Of a stretch of 9,178 nt of DNA, positions 1 through 6,592 are shown piece by piece. Both the position numbers and the translations under genes were made by a program. The DNA is taken from positions 1 to 9,178 of the forward strand of contig QKII01000312.1 of NCBI GenBank assembly GCA_003249625.1. The letters are read 5' to 3'. The DNA is from Propionivibrio sp. GTDB taxonomy: Bacteria; Pseudomonadota; Gammaproteobacteria; Burkholderiales; Rhodocyclaceae. The notes beneath the pieces were generated by a model that worked only from the letters and a program-made list of their open reading frames with translations, ran no database searches and was not told where the DNA came from. Position 1 is the stretch's first letter. Each line of letters starts with the position of its first letter.

Positions 1-821
1 CCGGCGGCGACCGCCTCGCTGAGCATGCTAAGGCTGTCGCGCGTGACCATGACCACGTCGGCCGCGTCGAGAAAAGAAGACATCACCCGCTCTGGCGCGG
101 CATGCCACCAGACCGCATGGATCAGGTACTCACTGCGGACGTCCCCGCGCAGGCGCGCCTCAACATCCGGCGGCGTTCGCCGCGAGGTTGACAACAGCCA
201 GCGCCATCCCTGCTGGCCCAGATGATTGATCGCGGCAACAAGATCCGCCCAGTCCTCCTCGGTGTAACGGTGGCTGCGCGAGTCGCCGCCGATCAGCAGC
301 GTCGCCAGGCGCAAGCCGCCGCTTTTATCGAAAGCCTCGCGCAACGCGTTGCCCTTGCCGGCGATCTCCTTCGGGCCGATTTCGGTCAGCAGCATACCCG
401 TGCCAATCGATGAGTGGTGGCCGGCAATCGGTTGCGGACTCAGCACGGCATCACACCACACCGCAGGAAGCGGTGCCGGGTTGCCGCAGAAAACCAATTT
501 TGCCCCCGTTCGGCGTGCCAGACTGACAGCGTAAAAAAGGCCCCTGCCACCGCTGGTGATGATCACTTCCGCCGCTGGCGGCGGCTCGTCCGGCAGCTTG
601 TATGCCTGCCGCAGCACTCGATCCGGCAGACCGTTTCGAGCCAATCCGCAGAATTTTCGCAACAGCGGCCGGAAGACGCCGCGCACGCGCAGGTGCACTG
701 TGTAGACCATCCATTCCGCGCCATACTCAGCCGCAAGGGCGCGCGCCAACCCGCGCGACTGGACGAGATGACCGGGACTGCCCTCGTCGATGACGAGGAT
801 GCGGCGTATGGCGCAGGTCAA
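1..821 (-). CDS. ELM1/GtrOC1 family putative glycosyltransferase (3' end outside window)
   Basis: Last gene of the minus-strand glycan operon in this window; the C-terminus lies beyond the left edge, so 273 full codons are visible. I chose a TTG start at 821-819, which overlaps the TGA stop of the upstream gene (TTGA), with a GGAG about 8 nt before it; no in-frame ATG gives a complete N-terminus. Residues 11-21 (IDEGSPGHLVQ) match the N-terminal D-G-x-P-G-H-x-x-Q signature of the family formerly called mitochondrial fission ELM1 or DUF1022. Further family blocks are ITSGGRG (88-94), LIGGDSRSH (176-184), LLSTSRRTP (209-217) and VTRDSLSMLSEA (259-270), the last being the conserved T-x-D-S-x-S-M motif. 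Bacterial members are named putative glycosyltransferases with a GT-B-like fold; donor and acceptor are unknown. It is a distant paralogue of the gene at 3498-4430. Family assignment is fairly sure, the exact reaction is not. Confidence 0.85.
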   Translation of the reverse strand, partial: MTCAIRRILVIDEGSPGHLVQSRGLARALAAEYGAEWMVYTVHLRVRGVFRPLLRKFCGLARNGLPDRVLRQAYKLPDEPPPAAEVIITSGGRGLFYAVSLARRTGAKLVFCGNPAPLPAVWCDAVLSPQPIAGHHSSIGTGMLLTEIGPKEIAGKGNALREAFDKSGGLRLATLLIGGDSRSHRYTEEDWADLVAAINHLGQQGWRWLLSTSRRTPPDVEARLRGDVRSEYLIHAVWWHAAPERVMSSFLDAADVVMVTRDSLSMLSEAVAA

Positions 822-1588
822 GCGCCCCGCTCCGCTGCCAGCGCTTCGGAACGCTCCCAGGCGTTGCGGATCCACGGCGTTGGCCGAATGAACTTGTAGG
901 CTTTTTTCCACACTTTCGCAGGCCAGCGCCCTTCTACTGCCTCGTGCGGATTGGGTACGCCCGGGAACGCCACAATGCGGGCCTCGGCGGGGTGCGATGG
1001 CGTTTCCCAAAAACGCCGCGGCCATGGCGGCACGCAGTGCGTCTTGAATAGTACGCACCAGTCATCGGGCCAGAAAACCAGTTCGCGAACGGTGCGCGAA
1101 ACGTAGGTCTGCGAATTGCGATAAGTCGCGAGGATCGCGTCCTGCTCGGCGATCAGGCGGCTCAGCAGGTACTCGTCGGCGCCGACGGTGAAACGGTAGA
1201 CCGAGGTATTCCCGATGTTCCGGCCTGGCTGTGTCCAATTGCGCATGACGATGAAGCTCTTCTCAGGCTGGAAGCTGAAGAACTCATCCAGCGAGCCTAA
1301 GACAACCACGTCGAGGTCCAGGAACAGCCATTGCCCGGACAACCCGAACAATTGCTCGCTCGCCCCGTAAGTAGCCAGCTTGCGCCAGCCGCGCCGGTTG
1401 AACGGAGCCGGAATGGCGACCTCCGGGCAGTCGCGGCACTCGACCTCGGGACGGATGCCGGAGCGGTCGTCGGTCAGACAGACGAAACGCAGTGGGCCGG
1501 TGGTGTGGCCGCGGGCCATCGCGTAAAGCCGATTGACGTATTCGGGGCCGTAGAGTTGCCCCCACTTCATGCAGATTACCTGTTTCAC
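818..1588 (-). CDS. GT-A-like glycosyltransferase, second tandem copy
   Basis: A 256-residue protein paralogous to the gene just upstream (1629-2378). The open frame extends much further upstream, but that part overlaps the preceding gene and is not protein-like. I place the start at GTG 1588-1586, with GGAG about 11 nt upstream and 40 bp after the previous stop, so the N-terminus MKQVICMKWGQLYGPEYVNR lines up with that of the paralogue. The core WLFLDLDVVVLGSLDEF (87-103) carries a D-x-D motif (DLD, 91-93), the metal and sugar-nucleotide binding signature of GT-A glycosyltransferases. NTSVYRF (127-133) and WPDDWC (173-178) are further conserved blocks. The GDQEW block of the paralogue is replaced by a region around NSQTYVS (158-164), so acceptor or donor use may differ. 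No signal peptide or membrane segment is seen; it is probably cytoplasmic and acts on a lipid-linked or LPS-core acceptor. Specific substrate unknown. Confidence 0.82.
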   Translation of the reverse strand: MKQVICMKWGQLYGPEYVNRLYAMARGHTTGPLRFVCLTDDRSGIRPEVECRDCPEVAIPAPFNRRGWRKLATYGASEQLFGLSGQWLFLDLDVVVLGSLDEFFSFQPEKSFIVMRNWTQPGRNIGNTSVYRFTVGADEYLLSRLIAEQDAILATYRNSQTYVSRTVRELVFWPDDWCVLFKTHCVPPWPRRFWETPSHPAEARIVAFPGVPNPHEAVEGRWPAKVWKKAYKFIRPTPWIRNAWERSEALAAERGA

Positions 1589-1628
1589 CTTTTTCGACGC
1601 TCCATGATGTATTTTTTTACCGGGTTGT

Positions 1629-2378
1629 TCAGTTCCAGTTGTGTGCGACGAAGGACGCCCGTTTCCATAGTCCGTATGGCTGCTGCGCCACATCCTCGGG
1701 ATCAGGTTTGCCGTGGAAAACGACGATCGCAGCCGAAGCTGGCAGCGGCGTATCCAGGCACGCTGGCGCCCGCAGGCCGAACCGTTCCCCTCCGAGCTTG
1801 GCGAGCAGCGGGAATGCCCGCGAGTCGAGACTCTTCTTGTACGAAACGATCTTTTCCGCGGGCAAGGTGGCCGCCTCGGGAACGCAATGGAATATCCACT
1901 CCTGATCACCGTTGCACCTTGCCATGACGCCTTCGGCATCGGTCTGGAAGCGCTCCCAAACGTGTGCGTAGGCACCGATCCGGAAACGCATCACCGAACT
2001 GTTCCACATCGGGTTGCGCGACCAGTTGCGCAGAATCAGGAAATCCCCCGGGGTGTCGTGAAGGAAATCGATGTTGCCGACGATGACCACATCCAGGTCA
2101 AGGTAGAGAAGGTGGCCATGTAACCCGAAAAAATACGGCGTAAAAAGGGAAAGCTTGTACCACCAGCCGGACAGCCCCGGCGTACAGGCAAGCGGCAGCG
2201 GTACGATGCCGGCCTCCAGCCCGTTCGAGTCTTCGGTCAGGCAATGAAAGCGGAATGGCCGGTGCAGATGCCGGCAGACCATGCGGTACAGCCGGTTGAC
2301 GTACTCGGGGCCGTACTTTGTCCCCCATTTCAGGCAGACGACATTGAGCGCGTCCGGCGATTCAGCGACAGAGTGCAA
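1629..2378 (-). CDS. GT-A-like glycosyltransferase, first tandem copy
   Basis: A 249-residue protein. The start is TTG at 2378-2376, inside the last codons of the upstream GT4 gene (17-bp overlap), with a GAAAGGCGG stretch a few bases upstream; there is no usable ATG before the conserved block. Residues 12-31 read NVVCLKWGTKYGPEYVNRLY, the same opening as the next gene. LLYLDLDVVIVGNIDFL (90-106) holds the D-x-D motif (DLD, 94-96) expected for a metal-dependent GT-A enzyme. WNSSVMRF (125-132), GDQEW (157-161) and FHGKPDPEDV (221-230) fit a family of uncharacterised proteobacterial glycosyltransferases that I recognise by pattern but cannot assign to a numbered GT family. No membrane segment or signal peptide. 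Translational coupling to the GT4 gene and the tandem paralogue suggest successive sugar additions in one glycan. Reaction inferred only at the level of sugar transfer. Confidence 0.82.
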   Translation of the reverse strand: MHSVAESPDALNVVCLKWGTKYGPEYVNRLYRMVCRHLHRPFRFHCLTEDSNGLEAGIVPLPLACTPGLSGWWYKLSLFTPYFFGLHGHLLYLDLDVVIVGNIDFLHDTPGDFLILRNWSRNPMWNSSVMRFRIGAYAHVWERFQTDAEGVMARCNGDQEWIFHCVPEAATLPAEKIVSYKKSLDSRAFPLLAKLGGERFGLRAPACLDTPLPASAAIVVFHGKPDPEDVAQQPYGLWKRASFVAHNWN

Positions 2379-3540
2379 ACGTACCGCCTTTCTCGGGTGA
2401 CGCCATCAGCAACCGGTAAGTGTCCAGCGTGTCACCCACCATATGTTCCAGCCTCAGTTGTTCCGGAAGCGGCTCAGGCCGGGAACGCGCGGCGAGGATG
2501 CCTAGACAGGTGCTCAGCAGACCTCGACGATCACCCGCTTCCACTTTCCCCGCCGGGAACATCATGGACAGAAGTTCGCCAACGCCGCCCTGCGCATAAC
2601 CCGCAACTGGAACTCCTAGCGCCAGCGCTTCGAGTACGGTGCGGCCGAAGGCCTCCGGCTGCGTCGACAACGACAGTACCAGCGAGCTGACGCTGAAGAT
2701 CTCCCGAAGATCGCCGCGATGGCCGGTAAAGGTGAGATCGTTCTCCAGTCCATTTTCCTTCGCCGCAGCTTCCAGCTCAGCCAGATAGGGATGATGGCGC
2801 GCCTCAGCCTCGCCTACCACGACACCGTGGATATCCGGCACGCGCGCCTTCAGTTCAGCCAGCAGCCTGATGAAGTCGTGATGTCCTTTCAGCCTCGTGA
2901 TCCGGCCCGGTAGAACGATCAACCGCTTGCCTGCGAATTGCGGCCAATCGGCCAGCCAGTCTTGCAGCCACTCGGAGGACGGGCGAAAGTCCGGACGATA
3001 GAGCGCCGGATCAATGCCGCGCGGGATCACGCGCAAAGCCGAGTGGTTCCACGATTGGTAGTTTTCGCGCAGGTAATCGGCAATCGACACCGAGACGGCG
3101 ATCACCTTTTCGCCGCGCGCCATCACCGCGCTGTAGAAACCCACCGAGTAATAGCCATGAACGGTGGTTACAAGCCGCGGACGCCTGCCCGGTGCCATGC
3201 CCCGCCAAGCGAGATAACAGATCCAGGCGGGAAGACGGGAGCGCACGTGCAGCACGTCTACTCGTTGTTCTTCGAGAAATCGCCGCAACGGGCCGATCAG
3301 GCGCAGCGTGCGCAGCGATTTCCTTCCCACCGGCATGGCGAAATGCTCGGAGCCCTCGCGCTCAAGTTGCTCGACCATGCGGCCGCCCGCCGACATCACC
3401 AGCGAGCGATGGCCCTGACGGGCAAGATGCTCCGCCACCTCCAGCGTGCCACGTTCGACGCCACCGCCTTCGAGAGCAGGGAGAACCTGCAATACGGTCA
3501 GACGTTGGGATACCAAAATTGCTTGATCCACTTCGCACAA
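2362..3540 (-). CDS. GT4-family glycosyltransferase (GT-B fold)
   Basis: A retaining GT-B glycosyltransferase, 392 residues from the furthest start. The N-terminal acceptor domain has LPALEGGGVERGTLEVAEHL (20-39), with the glycine-rich loop typical of GT4 enzymes, then HVRSRLPAW (98-106) and TVHGYYSVGFYS (126-137). The C-terminal donor domain has IPRGID (172-177), PGRITRLKGH (211-220, the Arg/Lys donor-phosphate loop) and EAFGRTVLEALALGVPV (296-312), which includes the E-x7-E motif (Glu296, Glu304). It probably transfers a hexose from a nucleotide sugar onto LPS core or a related lipid-linked glycan at the inner face of the cytoplasmic membrane. The start is uncertain: TTG 3540, GTG 3531 and TTG 3516 are all in frame and all lie inside the end of the upstream ELM1 gene, so overlap is 19-43 bp whichever is used. 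None has a strong ribosome binding site, which fits translational coupling. The stop overlaps the next gene. Confidence 0.92.
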   Translation of the reverse strand: MCEVDQAILVSQRLTVLQVLPALEGGGVERGTLEVAEHLARQGHRSLVMSAGGRMVEQLEREGSEHFAMPVGRKSLRTLRLIGPLRRFLEEQRVDVLHVRSRLPAWICYLAWRGMAPGRRPRLVTTVHGYYSVGFYSAVMARGEKVIAVSVSIADYLRENYQSWNHSALRVIPRGIDPALYRPDFRPSSEWLQDWLADWPQFAGKRLIVLPGRITRLKGHHDFIRLLAELKARVPDIHGVVVGEAEARHHPYLAELEAAAKENGLENDLTFTGHRGDLREIFSVSSLVLSLSTQPEAFGRTVLEALALGVPVAGYAQGGVGELLSMMFPAGKVEAGDRRGLLSTCLGILAARSRPEPLPEQLRLEHMVGDTLDTYRLLMASPEKGGTFALCR

Positions 3541-4430
3541 CGTGCGGCTTCGTTGATTTGTTCAGACAGGCGCGGCAAGGTTTGACCCGGTTGCCAGTTG
3601 CGAAAACGGGTTACCCACCCGGACTGAACCAGGCGCTCCAGGCCTCGGGCGACGCGACTGGATTGACGCGGCTGCAGGTCGAAAACGCCGACGCCCGAAC
3701 CGGACGTAAGGGCCTCATAGACCATCGAGACACTGTCCGGTGTTACCCATACCTGCCCGGCATGCGCCATGACCGTGTGCAGCCATCCCTGCGCCGTCTG
3801 CTGGAAAGGAATGACGTCGAGGTTGGAATACGTCTGCGTCAGGCCGTTAAGCGCGTCGAGCAGCGATACCGGCGTACGTGGCGACGTGGTCAGCGTCCAG
3901 CGCACCTGCGGCGTGCTCTCGAGCAGCCTGGAAACACCGATCAGTATTTCTCCATCGTGCCATTCATAGTGGCGCGAGACGCCGCCTAGCAGGATCAGTC
4001 CGACGTTCGGATCGGTATCGGCGGAACACTGCATGGTGTTCAGCGCGCCTTGTGTCAGCACCACCCTTTGGGACGGGGCCACCCCGTCGTGCAACGGAAT
4101 AAGGCATAGATCGAAGAGCCAGCGCGGCAGGGTCGGCTTCATCAATACGACTGTCTTGCCGCCACGCGCGCGGCGAGCGGCCAGGATGTTGAGGTGCGTC
4201 GCGTGACCGGCCCCGATGATCAGATCAGGCGCCGGGCTGTTGTCACCAGGCGGATAGCTGCCGCTGACCAGATCTGCCAACGCCCGTGCTGTGGGCACCG
4301 CCTTGAACTCGATCTCCTCGATCGGCAACTCGTCACGCAGCGCCTGGATCAGGCCTCTGATCTGCTGGCGATGGCCGGGTTTTCCGTCGGTGATGCTCCA
4401 GATTACGTAGGGGCGAGAATTCTCGTTCAT
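3498..4430 (-). CDS. ELM1/GtrOC1 family putative glycosyltransferase (complete)
   Basis: A complete 310-residue member of the ELM1/DUF1022 family and first gene of the glycan operon. ATG start at 4430-4428, with GGAG about 12 nt upstream. TDGKPGHRQQIRGL (14-27) is the hallmark N-terminal motif. GAGHATH (73-79), ILLGG (146-150), TTSPRTP (181-187) and TPDSVSMVYEAL (230-241) follow in the family order. The name comes from plant ELM1, linked to mitochondrial fission; bacterial members sit in lipopolysaccharide loci and are regarded as putative glycosyltransferases. No signal peptide or membrane helix is visible. The following GT4 gene starts within its last codons, and a 168-bp gap separates it from ppx upstream, so a promoter for the operon probably lies in that gap. 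Length is close to normal for the family. Family is confident; substrate is unknown. Confidence 0.9.
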   Translation of the reverse strand: MNENSRPYVIWSITDGKPGHRQQIRGLIQALRDELPIEEIEFKAVPTARALADLVSGSYPPGDNSPAPDLIIGAGHATHLNILAARRARGGKTVVLMKPTLPRWLFDLCLIPLHDGVAPSQRVVLTQGALNTMQCSADTDPNVGLILLGGVSRHYEWHDGEILIGVSRLLESTPQVRWTLTTSPRTPVSLLDALNGLTQTYSNLDVIPFQQTAQGWLHTVMAHAGQVWVTPDSVSMVYEALTSGSGVGVFDLQPRQSSRVARGLERLVQSGWVTRFRNWQPGQTLPRLSEQINEAARCAKWIKQFWYPNV

Positions 4431-4598
4431 ACCGTTAGCGCTCCAGTTTGCGTCGTGGCGATTGCACGACTGCGCCTACGGATTCTGAGAATTTTTTGTG
4501 ACGAAACGGTTACCGCGAAATTATCGGAAGGTTACGTCATCCGAGGATTGCGAAATCGTCGATGGGGATACCTCCCCCTCACCCGAGCTGCCCAGAAC
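4431..4598 (-). other. Gap between ppx and the glycan operon, with inverted repeat
   Basis: This 168-bp stretch separates the ppx stop from the ELM1 start on the same strand. It contains a 6-bp inverted repeat with a 7-nt spacer, GTCGTG/CACGAC (4452-4470), about 20-40 nt before the ELM1 start codon, and a small palindrome CGGTTACCG (4507-4515). I see no convincing intrinsic terminator for ppx and no strong sigma-70 promoter. The repeat could form a leader hairpin or an operator; this is inference only. Confidence 0.35.
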
Positions 4599-6188
4599 TC
4601 AAGCAGTGGCGAAAGATCGTGCCGGTTGGTACGTAATGCGGAAATCCGTGGCGATACGCCGCCATGCTTCGGATTCGTCGGTGAGAGCGGCGGTACTTAG
4701 CGGATTGGTATCCAGCCATGTATCGGACAACTCGATCTCGTAACCGGCGCCAGCGTGCAGGCCAATTCGTTTGACCCGTATTTCTGGAAGCGGCTGGTCA
4801 TCGCGGGAACGACGCAACAAGACAGCGAGCCGCAGACAGAAAACCAGGTCCCACAAAGTATCACCCTTAGGCAACCTTTCTAGCTTCTCCAACTTGCCGC
4901 GCTGTCCGAGAACGATCCATGCGAGTCGCGCCTTGTCCTTGTTCGAAAAGCCAGGCATATCGGCCGCCCCGAGGATGTAGGCACCATGTTTGTGATAACC
5001 ACCGTGGGCTACCGTCAGGCCGATCTCGTGCAGCATTGCAGCCCATTGCAGGAAGCGTCGGGCGTTTTCGTGTACCTGTTTCGCTTTCGTGGCGACTCCA
5101 TCGTGCTCCCCATGCAACTGCTTGAGGAACGCCATCGCCGTCTGCTCTACTCGCTCGGATTGAAGCGAGTCAGCATGGTAGCGACGCTTGAAATGGCGCA
5201 CAGTCGTATCGCGCATATCGCGCTGATGGAAGCGACCGAGGAGGTCGTAAAGCACGCCGAGACGCAAGGCGCCGCCGGTATGGTGCATCTTCTCGATGCC
5301 CAATTCGGAAAAGATCGCGCACATGATTGCAACAGCGCCCGGAAGGACCGGCAAGCGTTCCAGCGGCAGGTTGCGGAGTTGCAGACGATCAAGCGAACCC
5401 GCCTCAATCATCGTATTGCGCAGGGCTTCGAGTCCGTGCCGGGTGATACCGCCAACGCCGCCTGGATTCAGTTCGTTCGCTTCCAGCAGGTCTGCGATCG
5501 CATGAGACGATCCCGATGAACCAGTAGCCTCGCTCCAGCCGACCTGCCCATACGCCCCGGCGATGCCTTCGAGTTCCAGTCCCGCCGACATTTCTGCCTC
5601 ACGGAAGCACTTCTTGTCCAACGTGCCGCCCGGGAAAAAGCGCATCGAATAGTTGACGCACCCCATATGCAGAGAATCCATCAGCACTGGCTTCGCCTGA
5701 CGGCCGATAACGAGTTCTGTTGACCCGCCGCCAATATCAACAACCAGGCGCTGTCCATCGGACGGTGGCAACGAGTGCGATACACCGATGTAAATTAGCC
5801 GCGCCTCTTCACGTCCGGCGATGATTTCGATGGGGAAACCCAACGCATCTTCGGCCTTCGAGAGAAAATCATGTGCATTGCGGGCGACGCGCAACGCACT
5901 GGTTCCAACCACGCGCACGCTGCTGGCATCGAACCCGCGCAGGCGTTCACCAAAGCGGCTCAACGCAGCCAACGCACGCTGCTGTGCCGGCTCATCGAGC
6001 CGTTTGTCAGGCGTTATCCCGGAGGTAAGGCGTACCGGCGCCTTGATTGAGTCCATCGGGTAAATCTGATCATCGATGACACGACCGATCTGCAACCTGA
6101 AACTGTTTGAGCCGAGATCAACAGCGGCAAAATGCTCAAATTCATAGGAGTCCGCAGCTTCGTTGGAGTTGCCGACTACCCGTAACAT
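4599..6188 (-). CDS. ppx: Exopolyphosphatase (Ppx/GppA family)
   Basis: Processively hydrolyses terminal phosphates from inorganic polyphosphate. At 529 residues it matches the long E. coli-type Ppx (about 513), not the short single-module form. ATG start at 6188-6186, with AGGGG 7 nt upstream. Domain 1 of the actin-like ATPase fold begins with AAVDLGSNSFRLQIGRV (21-37, phosphate loop 1). EIIAGREEARLIYIGV (121-136) contains the region of the catalytic glutamate. VVDIGGGSTELVIG (149-162) is phosphate loop 2 and SLHMGCVNYSMRFF (172-185) is also conserved. The C-terminal HD-like helical module includes WAAMLHEIGL (382-391) and HKHGAYIL (399-406), as in E. coli Ppx. It lacks an adjacent ppk, its common partner, within this window. 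It is transcribed away from the chemoreceptor gene; the leader carries a PhoB-type promoter candidate at 6261-6295. GppA is the main alternative, but similarity through the C-terminal module favours Ppx. Confidence 0.96.
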   Translation of the reverse strand: MLRVVGNSNEAADSYEFEHFAAVDLGSNSFRLQIGRVIDDQIYPMDSIKAPVRLTSGITPDKRLDEPAQQRALAALSRFGERLRGFDASSVRVVGTSALRVARNAHDFLSKAEDALGFPIEIIAGREEARLIYIGVSHSLPPSDGQRLVVDIGGGSTELVIGRQAKPVLMDSLHMGCVNYSMRFFPGGTLDKKCFREAEMSAGLELEGIAGAYGQVGWSEATGSSGSSHAIADLLEANELNPGGVGGITRHGLEALRNTMIEAGSLDRLQLRNLPLERLPVLPGAVAIMCAIFSELGIEKMHHTGGALRLGVLYDLLGRFHQRDMRDTTVRHFKRRYHADSLQSERVEQTAMAFLKQLHGEHDGVATKAKQVHENARRFLQWAAMLHEIGLTVAHGGYHKHGAYILGAADMPGFSNKDKARLAWIVLGQRGKLEKLERLPKGDTLWDLVFCLRLAVLLRRSRDDQPLPEIRVKRIGLHAGAGYEIELSDTWLDTNPLSTAALTDESEAWRRIATDFRITYQPARSFATA

Positions 6189-6260
6189 TGATACCCCTTT
6201 CGTTATTCTTTTTTGGGTTACTCGAAGGACATGACACTTCTAGATGTTTACCTGACCTCA

Positions 6261-6295
6261 ATTGTAATCCCCCTGAGTTACAAAGAAGTGACAAC
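6261..6295 (-). promoter_or_regulatory. Pho-box-like promoter upstream of ppx
   Basis: Read on the minus strand there are two 7-mers, TTGTCAC (6294-6288) and TTGTAAC (6283-6277), separated by TTCT. That is the 11-nt period of a PhoB Pho box (consensus two CTGTCAT-like repeats with a 4-nt spacer). Exactly 10 nt after the second repeat is TACAAT (6266-6261), one mismatch from a -10 hexamer, and no proper -35 is present, as expected for PhoB-activated promoters. The start point would fall near 6254, giving a leader of about 66 nt before the ppx ATG. The match to consensus is good in the first repeat and weaker in the second. Confidence 0.5.
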
Positions 6296-6339
6296 AGCGT
6301 TGCCGGCACCGGTTTTTCACGAGTACCCAAGCCCTTTGA

Positions 6340-6474
6340 TTCGATGAAGAGCTGGAGATGTAGTTCGACGACAAGCGTCTGAACTACATCTCGCAACTGC
6401 TCAGCCACGTGCCCAACAACGAATACGAGTGCGACCACGTTCCACGCGAAAATTTCGTACCGGCCGTCTATTGA
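6340..6474 (+). pseudogene. Possible decayed coding fragment in the ppx-chemoreceptor gap
   Basis: In one plus-strand frame, between a TAG at 6361-6363 and a TGA at 6472-6474, 36 codons read with a protein-like composition (starting FDDKRLNYISQLLSHVPNNE, ending FVPAVY). Roughly three quarters of third positions are G or C, like real genes here. Upstream of the TAG the same frame gives FDEELEM after another stop. No start codon or ribosome binding site is present, so if coding it is a remnant with a stop in place of perhaps a glutamine codon. I do not recognise the family. The strong hairpin at 6355-6392 overlaps it and is a competing explanation. Confidence 0.25.
6355..6392. repeat. Long near-perfect hairpin (inverted repeat)
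   Basis: GAGATGTAGTTC (6355-6366) is the exact reverse complement of GAACTACATCTC (6381-6392). Inside them GACG (6367-6370) pairs with CGTC (6376-6379), leaving loop ACAAG and a single bulged T at 6380: 16 base pairs in 38 nt. No T-run follows on either strand, so it is not a standard intrinsic terminator. It sits between the divergent ppx and chemoreceptor genes, about 200 bp before the latter's start. Confidence 0.75.
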
Positions 6475-6592
6475 TCCGTTGCACCTTATCTGCAGCCCTC
6501 CCCGGATTGGCAGCATAGGGCGGAACCAATAATAAATCTGAAACTTGCCGGTTCTAGACTGAGTGTTTTATTACTTTTGACATACCCCCAAC

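Noticed and set aside
4482..4497. ATTC-TGA-GAAT hairpin followed by six T on the plus strand
   Set aside because: The stem is only 4 bp and no plus-strand gene ends upstream, so a terminator role is unlikely.
6142..6516. 124-codon minus-strand ORF over the ppx start
   Set aside because: It overlaps the ppx N-terminus in another frame, covers the Pho-box promoter candidate and has no family resemblance.
6504..6520. Sigma-54 promoter candidate (TGGCAGCATAGGGC) before the chemoreceptor
   Set aside because: The GG-to-GC spacing is 9 instead of 10 and the rest of the -12 element is absent.
6530..6560. Sigma-28 flagellar promoter (TAAA...GCCG) before the chemoreceptor
   Set aside because: Spacing between TAAA and GCCG is about 10 instead of 15, and the rest of GCCGATAA does not match.
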